Assembly (NCBI GenBank): GCA_012064385.1
Contig: QRDG01000238.1
Coordinates: 186,001-250,000, forward strand
Reading direction: 5' to 3'
Source: Puccinellia tenuiflora
Lineage: Eukaryota; Streptophyta; Magnoliopsida; Poales; Poaceae
DNA: 64,000 nt
In this document: one piece after another, positions 1 to 10,439 of the stretch
Layout: the number at the start of each line of letters is the position of its first letter
How positions within the stretch are numbered: position 1 is the stretch's first letter
Notes under the pieces: generated by a model
Seen by the model: the letters and a program-made list of their open reading frames with translations, nothing else
What the model was told of the DNA's origin: nothing
The model's database searches: none
Position numbers and translations under genes: made by a program

Positions 1-2231
1 ATCAAATTCATCTTCATCATTAGCCAACTCCCCCTCCTTCACAAAAACAATAGCATTAGTGGAGGGAGTTGGTTTCCTCTTCTCATTGGCCCTCCTGGAT
101 GTGACTCCAAATCCAAGTCCTTCCTTACCCACAACTCTCCTTTGATTTCTCAAAAGATTATTGAGGTTCTTTTCTCCTTGGATGCAAGACACAAGTCCTT
201 TCTCAAGCTGAGCCTTCAACCTATTGTTCTCCAATATGAGAGATGCCTTGACACACAAGGGGTTAGTGGCACAAGCATTTTCATTCATATCCTTATTTTG
301 AGAGTTGTCATGTGACTCCTTAAGAGTCTTGAGCTCTCTTGAGAGTCCCATGTGGGCTTTCTCAAGATGCTCAAAATCCTTAAGTAGTTCATTGTGACCA
401 TTCATAATATTATCATTTTCATCCATGAATTCCTTAAGCTTATATAATGCATGATCACGGTCACCCATCATCTTAGATAGATCTAAAGTGGAGACTTCCT
501 CAATAGAATCTTTAAGACATAGTGCATTATCTAGGGCTTCCTCAAGCTCCGCTATCCTATTAGCATCATCGCGAGCGAAACCCTCAAGTTCACATATTCT
601 TTCTTCATGTTCTTCTATTTGGCCATATGCATTACCAAGTTGAGTCATGAAGGCATCAAATGCAATTTTATTTTCACTTTCAAGTGATCTCATGACTTTT
701 GAAAGATTATTAGCATTCTCATCATCAAGTTCCTCAACATAATTTAACAATGATGGAGTAGAGGAAATTGAGGGTTTTCGTGAGTGGGTTACCTTTGGAG
801 ATGTACCCTTTGCCATAAGGCACTTGTGTTTGGTAGGGCCTTGCTTGTCATTAGGAGTTGAAAAGAGTGAATCCAAAGAAGGAGGGATCACCCCAATTGC
901 CATTGCCGCCATGCCGACTTGTTCTTCTTCATCTTCACTTTCTTCACCTCCGGACAAATATTCTTGCTCATTTGTCACCATTGCCCTTTTAGATACCTTC
1001 TTCATGAAGTTCTTGTTTTTAGGAACAAAGTTGGTTTTCTTGACAAGCTTTCCTCCATTCTCAATTCTACTCTTGTAGGGACAATCCGCAACAAAGTGCT
1101 CACTATCTCCACAATTGAAACAAGTTCTTGCTTTCTTTGTACTTGAGCCTTCTCTTCCCTTGTTCTTTGTTGCATTTGATCTAAAGTCCCCTTTCTTCCA
1201 CCAATTATGGTTGGCAAGCGCCAAACACTCATTGTGTGACACTCTCTTTTCCTTCTCGGATGGCACATAGGTGGATTCACCTTCATCACTTGATTCTTCC
1301 TCATCATAGGATGTTGCCTTCAAGGCAAGAGATACTTTTTTCATTCCATTCACACGAGTTAGAACATCTTCCGAGATTTCTTCATCATGTTCATGGTGAC
1401 AAAGGTGCCCAAAACATCATTGGGAGTTAGTTCCATGTAGTCCGCTCTTGCTTGAACATTCATTACCATGTTCTCATTGTATGGAATCAAGGTTTGAAGA
1501 AATTTTCCCTTGAACCAATCATCATCGCAATCCTTGAATCCGACATCCTTCATGTCCACAACAAGAGCCTTGAGTCTTCGATATACATCTTCCGGAACTT
1601 CTCCATCCTTCATGATGAAGTGGTCAACTTGCCGTTGGAGAAGTGTTTTCTTTGAGCGTTGCATGCTCACATTCCCATCATACATGGCGAGTAGATACTC
1701 CCAAGCTTCCTTGGCGTTTGGGAGAGATCGAATGTGCTCAACACCTTCATTGACCATTGCCTTCTCGAGCATGTGCATAGCATGTGCATTGAGTTGTTCA
1801 TCAATGATCTCACTTGAGGTCAAATTGTTGATATCCTTAGGATAGTATCCCCTCTCAATGATTCTCCATATTTGCATTGAAGAGCTACACACATAAGATT
1901 TCATAGAAGCTTTCCAATTAGTAAAACGGGCCCTATCTACCAAAGGTGGATTACCAAGATTGTTCACATGTGGATGTTGAACATTAAGAGCATTGTTATA
2001 AATATGTCCAAATTGATTTGGGTTTTCATTTCTAGATGAGTGTTCGTCACTTTCTTTTGAAGGAGTTATGGGATTACCATGTTCATCTAGAGAGGGACTT
2101 TCATTTGCATTGCTAGATGTAGAGGCAAGTTTCATTATTAGTTCCTCTAACCTATCCAACCTCTTATCGGTTCTTTCCCCCACGGACTCGACTTGCTTTT
2201 GAAGCAATTCCATGGGAGTGGGATCCCCCAT
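1..2231 (-). pseudogene. gag: gag of element A (frameshifted, truncated by window edge)
   Basis: Copia-type Gag, the structural protein that packages element RNA. The start at 2231 begins MGDPTPMELL, as in copies B and C. The first 290 codons are open down to about 1375, where one base is missing relative to the other copies (GAGATTTC against GAGGATTTC), shifting the frame. Beyond it the reading resumes in another frame and shows a CX2CX4HX4C zinc knuckle (CFNCGDSEHFVADC, near 1100-1140), an acidic stretch and a long heptad-rich coiled-coil region down to base 1. The lesion is a homopolymer-type deletion, so it may be real or a sequencing error. The protein belongs to the UBN2-like Gag group by overall look; no search was run. 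Confidence 0.8.
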
Positions 2232-2271
2232 CCTCCTCTTTAGGCGGTGAAGCCTTTAATAAAGAGACGAG

Positions 2272-2283
2272 GCTCTGATACCA
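2272..2283 (-). other. Primer-binding site (tRNA-iMet) of element A
   Basis: The minus strand reads TGGTATCAGAGC, the usual Copia primer site complementary to the 3' end of initiator methionine tRNA. It lies two bases inside the LTR, which starts at 2286 on the plus strand. This fixes the LTR edge and the minus orientation. Confidence 0.95.
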
Positions 2284-2285
2284 AT

Positions 2286-3584
2286 TGAAAGGATCGATGA
2301 GGTTAACTAGAGGGGGGGGGTGAATAGGTTAACTACAAATTTTAATTCTTTTTCGTTTTAAATAGATATTGCTCAAATATAAGTTGTCTAGAATATGCAA
2401 CTAGGTGAACAACCTTATATGATGAGCAAAAGATCACTAGCACAAGATATAGATATAGTAAGCTAGTGCTAACAAGTAAAGGTAAGTGCAAGGATAAACA
2501 ACAAGATGACACGAAGATTTATCCCGAAGTTCACTTCCCAATGGAAGCTAATCTCCGTTGGAGCGGCGCGGTGTTCACCAAAGTGAAACACCGAGTAGCC
2601 TTGATATGGCACACCGTATCTCCGTTGTGACTTACCACCAATGTGGCGAGGCACTTGTCACTATGTTGCCGTTGAGGTTGACAACTAGAACCTTTACAAG
2701 GATGAAGCACACTCCACAAGTTGGAGGGTCTTCACCAAATGCACCGAGCCGCCAAGACTCGATGCCCAAGGCCGGGGCACGCACCACAACTTAATTGGTG
2801 GCTCCCGGCAAAGTCTTCGTAGCTCCCAAAGCTCCGAAGGACCACAACCTCTTAGGGTTCCAATGAACACCAAGAGTATCAAGCCCCCTCTCACAAATCA
2901 AGGGGGAAATCTAATTGGTTTGGTTGAAGTGTAGATCTAGGTCTCCTCTCTCAAATCTCCAAAGGACTAAGTGATTGAGTGGCTAGAGAGGGAGATCTAT
3001 CGATTTGAAGCTTTCAAACAATGGTGGTGTTCTTCTTTTGGTCGTGGTAGTTGTCCCGAGGTAGATGAAAGGGTATAAGTACCCCCTCCCTAAATGTAGC
3101 CGTTGGACATAAAGGGGGACCCGGTCTGAAGGTCGGCCCAGGCCGGCCAGGGGGCCGGCCAACGATCATCGAACTGGAACAAACTGGGCCGCCGGCCTGG
3201 AGCCCGGCCTGGGCCGGCCTGGGGGCCGGCCACCCACCAGAAGCCTCCGGCCTGGAGCCCGGCCTGGGCCGGCCTGGGGGCCGGACCCCCACCAGACGCC
3301 GCCGGCCTGGGGGCCGGACCCCACCAGACGCCGCCGGCCTGGAGCCCGGCCTGGGCCGGTCTGGGGGCCGGACCCCCACCAGACGCCGCCGGCCTGGAGC
3401 CCGGCCTAGGCCGGTCAGGGGGCCGGCCAGTCTGCTGAAACACCCTGTCTTTCCTGTTGTATTTCCGATAATACAGCATTTCTCCCTTTTTGTATATTTC
3501 CTGTTGATACTAGAGATTATGTTAAATACTTCCAAGTGTTGTAATCAAACGTCAAAACAAGATTATCGGACAATGTCCTTTCAN
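2286..3584 (-). repeat. 5' LTR of element A
   Basis: The LTR has short inverted ends TGAAAGGA and TCCTTTCA. On the minus strand U3 comes first, with a GC-rich palindromic array (about 3110-3430) followed by a TATA-like site inside an inverted repeat (about 3067-3090). The copy ends at 3584 and is followed by an N. It is shorter than the LTRs of B and C (about 1.42 and 1.45 kb), mainly because of array copy number. Confidence 0.9.
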
Positions 3585-3585
3585 G
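3585..3585. other. Single N at a junction between two LTR copies
   Basis: One ambiguous base separates a complete LTR end (…GTCCTTTCA) from sequence that re-enters the middle of another LTR copy. This is the pattern expected of a closed assembly gap, and an unknown length of sequence may be missing here. Confidence 0.8.
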
Positions 3586-4084
3586 CCCAGGCCGGCCAGG
3601 GGGCCGGCCAAGGATCAGCAGACATGGAAACAGCAGGGCGCCGGCCTGGGCCCGGCCTGGGCCGGTCTGGGGGCCGGCCCCCACCAGAGGCCCGGCCTGG
3701 AGCCCGGCCAGGCCGGCCTGGGGGCCGGCCCACCCAGACGCCGCCGGCCTGGAGCCCGGCCAGGCCGGCCTGGGGGCCGGCCCCACCAGACCGCCGGCCT
3801 GGAGCCCGGCCAGGCCGGTGGGGGCCGGACCCCCACCAGACGCCCCGGCCTGGAGCCCGGCCTAGGCCGGTCCGGGGGCCGGACCCCCACCAGAGCCCGG
3901 CCTGGAGCCCGGCCTAGGCCGGTCTGGGGGCCGGCCAGCCTGCGAGTGACCTTTCTTTCTTTTGTTTTCCGACAATACGCATTTCTCCTTTTTGCATATT
4001 TCCTGTTGATACTAGAGATATGTTAAATACTTCCAAGTGTTGTAATCAAACGTCAAAACAAGATTAACGGACAATGTCCTTTCA
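3586..4084 (-). repeat. Partial 3' LTR of element B
   Basis: The segment holds a GC-rich palindromic array (about 3586-3945) and the normal LTR end CCTTTCA at 4084, followed at once by the polypurine tract. The rest of this LTR is missing because of the N junction at 3585. Confidence 0.85.
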
Positions 4085-4100
4085 ATCTCCCCCTTTTTGA
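4085..4100 (-). other. Polypurine tract of element B next to the 3' LTR
   Basis: The minus strand reads CAAAAAGGGGGAGAT immediately before the LTR. More tracts of the GGGGGAG type follow near 4168, 4581 and 7015. Repeated polypurine tracts are a known Sirevirus trait. Confidence 0.85.
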
Positions 4101-4630
4101 TGTTTGATGACAACACAAGGATTTGCAAAATAAGTCTCATTTAAGCATGTCTAAATTTTGAGTGAACTCCCCCTAGAGCTTTAAAGCCAACAAGGTATTC
4201 AACAAAATTGCTCAAGTGATAGATAGACATATATATATATAGTGAGCAAATGGGAACAATGATAGATAGTATCTAAGGCATACGATAGTTCTCACCTAGT
4301 CCTTATGGAGAAGAGCACTTTTCTCACCTTGGACTTCATATAGAGATAGTCTTGGAATAATATGGATGGACCAAATAACATAAGATGGAGGAAATCCTTA
4401 CAATAACATAACGAGGTCCAAGATTATCCTTACAATAATATGGAGGTCCAAGATTATCCTTACAATAGAGACAAACACATAGAGTTCACAATAGAGTTCA
4501 CTTAAGAACATGCAAATGAGAAAGGAAACATGCAAACGATGAAAACGCAAATGTAATGCAAATCCCCGGATAATAATCTCTCCCCCTTTGGCATCAAGAC
4601 ACCAAAAAGGGAGAAATAGCAGTGAGAGCC

Positions 4631-6121
4631 ATGATCACTCTTCATCATCATCCTCATCTCATCCTCATCATCCTCTTCATCTCAACCATCATCATGTGCA
4701 GCTGGACGGAGCTCGACTGACCAGGGTCCCCTTGCCAATATGGAGCAAGAGAAGAGGCGTCATCGCCAAACCAGAAGGTGTACTCATTCTGTGCCATATA
4801 GGTGCCCTCTGAGACTTCCTCTGAGCTTGCAGCAGGAACCGGAAGGTTAAGCTGAGTCATAATGGCACGCTGATTGCGATTGTAGCTCTTTTGTTTGGCA
4901 TAGGCCTTGTAGTCAGATTTCCTTTGCAGCAAAGAAGCAGTTCATCTTCTTGAGTGCTTTGATTATAACATTTTGCTTCTTAGGAACCTCACCATCCTCA
5001 TCTTCATGTTCTGACCACGATATGGAGGAACATAGACAGGTGCATCTGGAGGAGGAGCAGGTATAGTAACAAGAGAAGGCACATACATATCATATGACTC
5101 AATCACATCAGGGCTTAACTTGGTGTTAAAAGAGTCTGCAGATAAGGACCATAAATGGGAACCTTGTTCCTAAGAACCACCAAGCGCATCTCTTGCCATG
5201 TAGTCAAGAATATCAATTTGCTTCTTTCTCATGTAGAGGGAACAATCTGGTTTAGAAGGTTGATCATCCGCTGGCGAACTTCACCCTTTTCTCCATATTT
5301 GCAATTGAGATTGTTTCTCAGGATGCCATGAACAACTCTCCAGTAGATACATCCAAGAAGTCTTGGAAATCTTTCCACGGAGCCCTATTCCCGGTGGATA
5401 GCATGGCGAAGCCCAACTTCAGCCGCATAACTTTGGAGAGATGGAGACGACTATAGCACGGAGCAAAGGAAGTTCCTCAAGCTGAAATAATTCCCCAAAC
5501 TCTGCCAGAGTAGCCGTGCAAACTGTAGTGTGACACATCCAAGTCATAGTTCTCTTGGGCACGGAGGAGAAATGAACAGTGGCATAGAATTGTGTGAGTA
5601 ACTCGGGGGAATACGGAGTGCTAACTGGCATGAGCTTGGAAATTTGATGGTAATCCATAAGCTCCATCACATCTGGCCATACTTCCCTAGTATGCTCAAC
5701 ACTAAAATAGGAGGTAGGCACATGCTTGTTCTTCTTCTTATTAATGCATTGATGATATATTTGCTGATGCATCTTGCAATAGAATCTAGGGTCATCCGGA
5801 CAAGTGCTATTGCCAAATGCATAAGGGTTGAACACTAATCGATCTTGCTCAAACTCGTGAGTAGGCACCTTGACCCAAGAAGCACGTACGGTTCATCGGG
5901 GTTCACAAGAGGCGGAGGCGGAGGATTTCCCGTTGGCTTGGGAGCTTGCTTGGATTGCCTTTTCTGACCGCGGCCTTCTTGAGTCTCTTCTTGGGCATGG
6001 AGGATTGAGCATCATAGTCATCCACAATATCATCAAGCCCATCAAACGTCTTGCTCCCCTTGGCTGCTCCGGCCTTGCTTGAGTGAGGGAACTCCTCCCA
6101 ATCATCACCCCAATCGTCCAT
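4631..6121 (-). pseudogene. Third ORF (env position) of element B, frameshifted
   Basis: This matches the open 506-codon third ORF of copy C, but is broken into pieces at about 6154-5903, 5868-5419 and 4932-4654. The breaks are small insertions and deletions, and the stretch nearest the N junction differs most from C. The expected start is the ATG at 6121. Function is unknown. Many differences are one-base homopolymer changes, so sequence quality should be suspected before calling the gene dead. Confidence 0.75.
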
Positions 6122-6394
6122 CTTCAAGTCTTGAGAGAGGAACCACAAGAACACACCAATCTAGGAAGAAGATCCTCCCTAAATCGGTACACAAACGGAG
6201 AAACTATGTGGATAGGGTGAGAGATCGGGTGATTCTCTCACCAATTTGTGGAGGGGAAGGAGTTTGTTGTGGTTGAAACGGAAGGGAAGGTGGAGGAGCT
6301 TGAGTTTGGGAGGAGAGGAACAATGGAGGAGAGAGACATGGAGGGGAGGAAGTGGGATAACCCTAGGTCGAAATCCCCTATGGGCAGTTAAGTT

Positions 6395-6615
6395 CCCAGG
6401 CGCGCCGGCCTGGGAACGGCCTAGGCCGGGCGGGAGGCCGGGCAGGGACCCGAGGGCGCCGGCCTGGGAGCCGGCCGGGGCCGGGCGCGAGGCCGGGCAG
6501 GCACCCGAGGGCGCCGGCCTGGGAGCCAGCCGGGGCTGGGCGCGAGGCCGGGCAGGCACCCGAGGGCGCCGGCCTGGGAGCCGGCCTAGGCCGGGACAGA
6601 GGCCGGCCCGGCCCA
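6395..6615 (-). repeat. 55-bp GC-rich minisatellite upstream of the third ORF (copy B)
   Basis: About three to four tandem units of 55 bp with core GCCGGCCTGGGAGCCGGCC, full of GGCCGG palindromes. It lies between pol and the third ORF, about 270-490 bp before that ORF's start. Copy C has one unit more. Confidence 0.9.
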
Positions 6616-6837
6616 GGAAGGTATATTTTCTCCGTCTTCATCCAACTTTGCTTGTTTGATTTTCTTGATTTCCGAGCACTTTGTATCATTTAGAAATACC
6701 GTAGAGCATCCATTGAGTGATCCGGGGGAGATGCAAAACATGATGAAAACTCAACTCAAAATAGAAATTCGAAATAAGAGATATCGAGTGAGGTACCGAG
6801 AAAATGGCAAATGAGAAAATATGAATGTATTTGAGAA

Positions 6838-6905
6838 AAGGTCGGTGGCCTAGGCCACCATATATGAGTGTATGGCATGCTACCGCGAAGATATATCTTG
6901 GGTGC
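6838..6905 (-). promoter_or_regulatory. Conserved non-coding block between pol and third ORF (copy B)
   Basis: This contains the perfect palindromes GGTGGCCTAGGCCACC and AAGATATATCTT and a CATATATGG element. The same order of motifs occurs in copies C and D, although the surrounding spacer differs between the families. Its role is unknown; a promoter or RNA-processing signal for the third ORF is an inference. Confidence 0.5.
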
Positions 6906-7088
6906 ATAACCAAAACTCATCATTTAAGCTCATATGTGAATATTTTTGAGACATCAATGAAAACATTGCTATTTGCATAATGGGGGGAGGGAGAGTCCAA
7001 TGAATTAGGACAACACTCCCCCTAAATTCATGCCTACATCTAGAATTCAAGTAGAACTCTAGTAGAGGTGTGTATTCAAGATTTTCAA

Positions 7089-10000
7089 TCAAACAAAGTT
7101 GCTTGCACACACCACATTGATTTCTCCCCTCAATTCCTTGAATCTCTTCTCGTCAAGGGGTTTTGTGAATATATCGGCGAGTTGATCTTTGGTGTTGATA
7201 TATGAAAGAGAGATATCTCCATTGGCCACATGATCACGGATAAAATGATACCGTATTTCAATATGCTTTGTCTTGCCATGGAGTACCGGATTGTGAGCAA
7301 TTCTTATAGCACTTTCATTATCACATAAAAGAGGGCAATGTCTTTTTCTTAATTCCGAAATCCTCAAGACATTGTCTCATCCATAATAACTGTGAGCAAC
7401 AACTTGCGGCGGCAATATATTCGGCTTCAGTGGAGGAGGTGGATATGCAATTTTGTTTCTTCGAAGACCAACACACAAGTGACCTACCAAGAAATTGGCA
7501 AGCACCCGAGGTTGATTTCCTAGTCACTTTGTCACCGGCCCAATCCGCATCCGAATACCCCACAAGATCAAAGCTTGTATTTGAAGGATACCAAAGACCA
7601 TGATTGGGGGTATCAACCAAGTACCTAAGAATTCTTTTGACAGCAGTCATATGGCTTTCTTTGGGGTTAGATTGAAATCTTGCACACAAACCCACACTAA
7701 ACATGATATCCGGTCTAGATGCACAAAGATAAAGTAAAGAACCAATCATAGAACGATAAAGCTTTTGATCGACCGGAATACCTTCGTGATCTAGTGTTAG
7801 ATTCACGTTTGTTGCCATTGGAAATCTCACTGGACTTGCATTTGACATATCAAACTTCTTGAGCATGTCTTGAGTATATTTAGCTTGGCAAATAAAGGTT
7901 CCTTCGTCATATTGCTCAATCTCAAAACCAAGGAAGAACCTTAATTCACCCATCATAGACATCTCAAATTCACTTGTCATTAGCTTAGCAAATTGTTCTA
8001 CAAAAGAGACATTAGTAGAACCAAATATAATATCATCAACATATACTTGGCATACAAAGAATTCTCCATTTACACTCTTGGTGAAGAGTGTGGGATCGAT
8101 TACCCCAAGAGCAAAACCACGGTCTACTAGGAACTCCTTTAAGTGATCATACCAAGCACGTGGGGCTTGTTTGAGGCCATACAAAGCCTTATGGAGTAAG
8201 TAGACATGGTTAGGACACTTGGGATCTTCGAACCCCGGAGGTTGTTTAACATATACCATCTCATTAAGTGGACCATTTAGAAATGCACTTTTAACATCCA
8301 TTTGATATAAAGTGAATTTATAGCTAGAAGCAAATGCAAGCAATATTCGAATGGATTCAAGTCTAGCTACGGGAGCGAAAGTTTCACCGTAGTCAAGTCC
8401 TTCGACTTGAGAGTAGCCTTGAGCAACCAAACGAGCTTTGTTGCGAATCACTTGTCCATGATTATCTTGCTTGTTCTTGAACACCCATTTGGTTCCAATC
8501 ACATTATGGTTCTTGGGTCTTTCAACTAGGGACCATACTTTGTTTCTCTCAAATTTATGGAGTTCTTCGTGCATAGCATGAACCCAATCTTCATCTTCAA
8601 GAGCTTCATACACCTTGGTAGGTTCAAAATGTGATATATGAGCATGGACACCACAAAAGAGTAATAGTTGCCTCCGAGTGGACACACTCCTTCCAAGACC
8701 ACCAATGATGTTCTTTTGATAGAGAGATTTTTGATGTAATGCCACGGCCTTGCTAGCCACTCGACGAGCAAGAGCATCTGAGGGTCTCTCATTTGGAGGT
8801 GCATCTTCATCATCTCCTTCATCTAGATTTTGATTAATCCGAGAGTGGGTTGGAGTTCTTGGTGAGAGATCACCAAAATCTTGACCACCATTATCATTGG
8901 GTGGATCTTGATCATTATCATGATGGTTGGTATCATCTTGTAGATCTTGAGCTTGTTCTTGGTTTGCGGCTTGATCAATGGTTGATGTAGAAGGCTCCAC
9001 TTGCGTCGAGCTTGAGTCCAACTCCGTTGCCACAAGGGGTTCCTCAATGGGTATAAGGGGACCTATACCCATTCTTCCTATGGCGATGGAGGAGGGCTCA
9101 TCACCTACATCATCAAGATCAACTTGCCCCACTTGGGAGCCATTATCCTCATGGAATACCACATTCATAGATTCTTCAACACACCCGGTGGATATGTTGA
9201 AGACCCTATAAGTGTGGGAATCCTTGGCGTAACCAACAAATATGCCTTCAAAAGTTCTAGGCCCAAACTTAGGTAATTTAGAACCTTTAATGTAAACTTG
9301 ACACTTGCAACCATAAACTTTAATGTAAGAGAGGTTAGGCTTTTTACCACCAAGAAGTTTAATACGGAGTCTTTTTAGTGAATGGGCGGAGATAGAGCCG
9401 GTTGGTTAGATGACAAGCGGTGTTGATGGCTTCGGCCCAAAAGTTATATGGAGACTTGAATTCGGCCATCATTGTTCTTGCCATATCAATAAGTGTCCGG
9501 TTCTTCCTTTCCGCAACACCATTTTGTTGAGGGGTATACGCAGCGGAATATTGATGTTTAATACCCTCATCACTCAAGAATTCATCCATGGTGTAATTCT
9601 TGAACTCGGTTCCATTGTCACTTCTTATGGCCAAGATGGTTGTGTCATATTGGCGTTGTACTTGGGTAGCCCAATCAATGAATTCCCTTTGAGTTTCATT
9701 CTTCTTCTTGATATAGAAAGTCCAAGTGTATCTTGTATAATCATCAACAATCACCAAGCAATATTTCTTGCCACCAAGGCTTTCATCAGTAGGAGGTCCA
9801 AACAAATCCATATGAATGAGTTGGAAGGGCCTCGTTGTATTGATGGTTGTCACTTTAGGATGATTCTTCTCATGCATTTTTCCGGCAACACACGAGCTGC
9901 AAGGACGATCTTTGGAAAAATTCACTTTTGTTAGTCCTTCCACATGCTCACCCTTCACAAGTGTTTGCAAGTTTCTCATACCGACGTGGCCCAACCGGCG

Positions 10001-10429
10001 ATGCCAAAGCCAACCCACGTCGGATTTAGCCATTAGACTTGTGGCAATATGTGTAGTTTCTTTCGAGAAATCCACTACATACATACGGTTTTCCACAAAT
10101 CCAACAAAGGCTATTTTAAGAGAAATTGAGTGAAGAATGAGCACATGATACCGTCCAAAGACAACAGTAAAGTTGCACTCGCAAAGTTGCAAAACGGAAA
10201 GTAAATTATAACCAAGGGACTCAACAAGGAGGACTTTCTCAATGGACGTGTCCGGAGAAATGACCACCTTGCCGTGTCCCAATACCTTGAGTTCCGAACC
10301 ATCACCAATCGTGACATGAGATATCTTGAGAAGTTGATGCTTTAAGTCTTCCAACACTTCTTTGCTTCCGGTCATATGTGCGGAACAACCGCTATCAATA
10401 AGCCATGATGATCCTCCGGAAGCACACAC
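7089..10429 (-). pseudogene. pol: pol of element B (PR-IN-RT-RNaseH, frame-broken)
   Basis: Copia polyprotein. Protease is seen as WLIDSGCSAHMTGS near 10400, then the GAG-pre-integrase motif WLWHRRLGH, integrase (MDLFGP, RSDNGTEFKN, TPQQNGVAERKNRTL), reverse transcriptase (ARLVAQGYSQ, QMDVKSAFLNG, YVDDIIFGST) and RNase H (SDADWAGD, SSTEAEYIAAA, LLCDNESAIRIAHNP). The first block is open 10429-9359, where a small indel after TPY breaks the frame; C has the same lesion. The second block runs from about 9353 to about 7340, where an extra G shifts the frame near the end of RNase H. The pol frame differs from gag. Confidence 0.9.
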
Positions 10430-10439
10430 CTACAATGGA

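Larger units (their letters stand above)
1..3584 (-). mobile_element. Family-1 Sirevirus element A, partial (5' LTR and gag only)
   Basis: A minus-strand Ty1/Copia Sirevirus runs off the left edge of the window. Its 5' LTR (2286-3584), tRNA-iMet primer-binding site and most of gag are present; pol lies outside. The assignment rests on near identity to copies B and C, which carry pol and the multiple polypurine tracts typical of Sireviruses. The LTR ends at a single N (3585), so the true right flank and target-site duplication are not visible. Confidence 0.85.

Noticed and set aside
3014..3917. Long open frames on both strands in the GC-rich LTR arrays (also at 6179-6689, 13649-14327 and 24035-24734)
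   Set aside because: Stop codons are scarce in GC-rich 55-bp repeats. The peptides are Pro/Gly/Arg repeats with no gene context.
9410..9934. Plus-strand ORFs of 100-175 codons across pol (also at 19802, 12175 and 38712)
   Set aside because: They are shadows of the conserved Copia frames on the minus strand and have no motifs.
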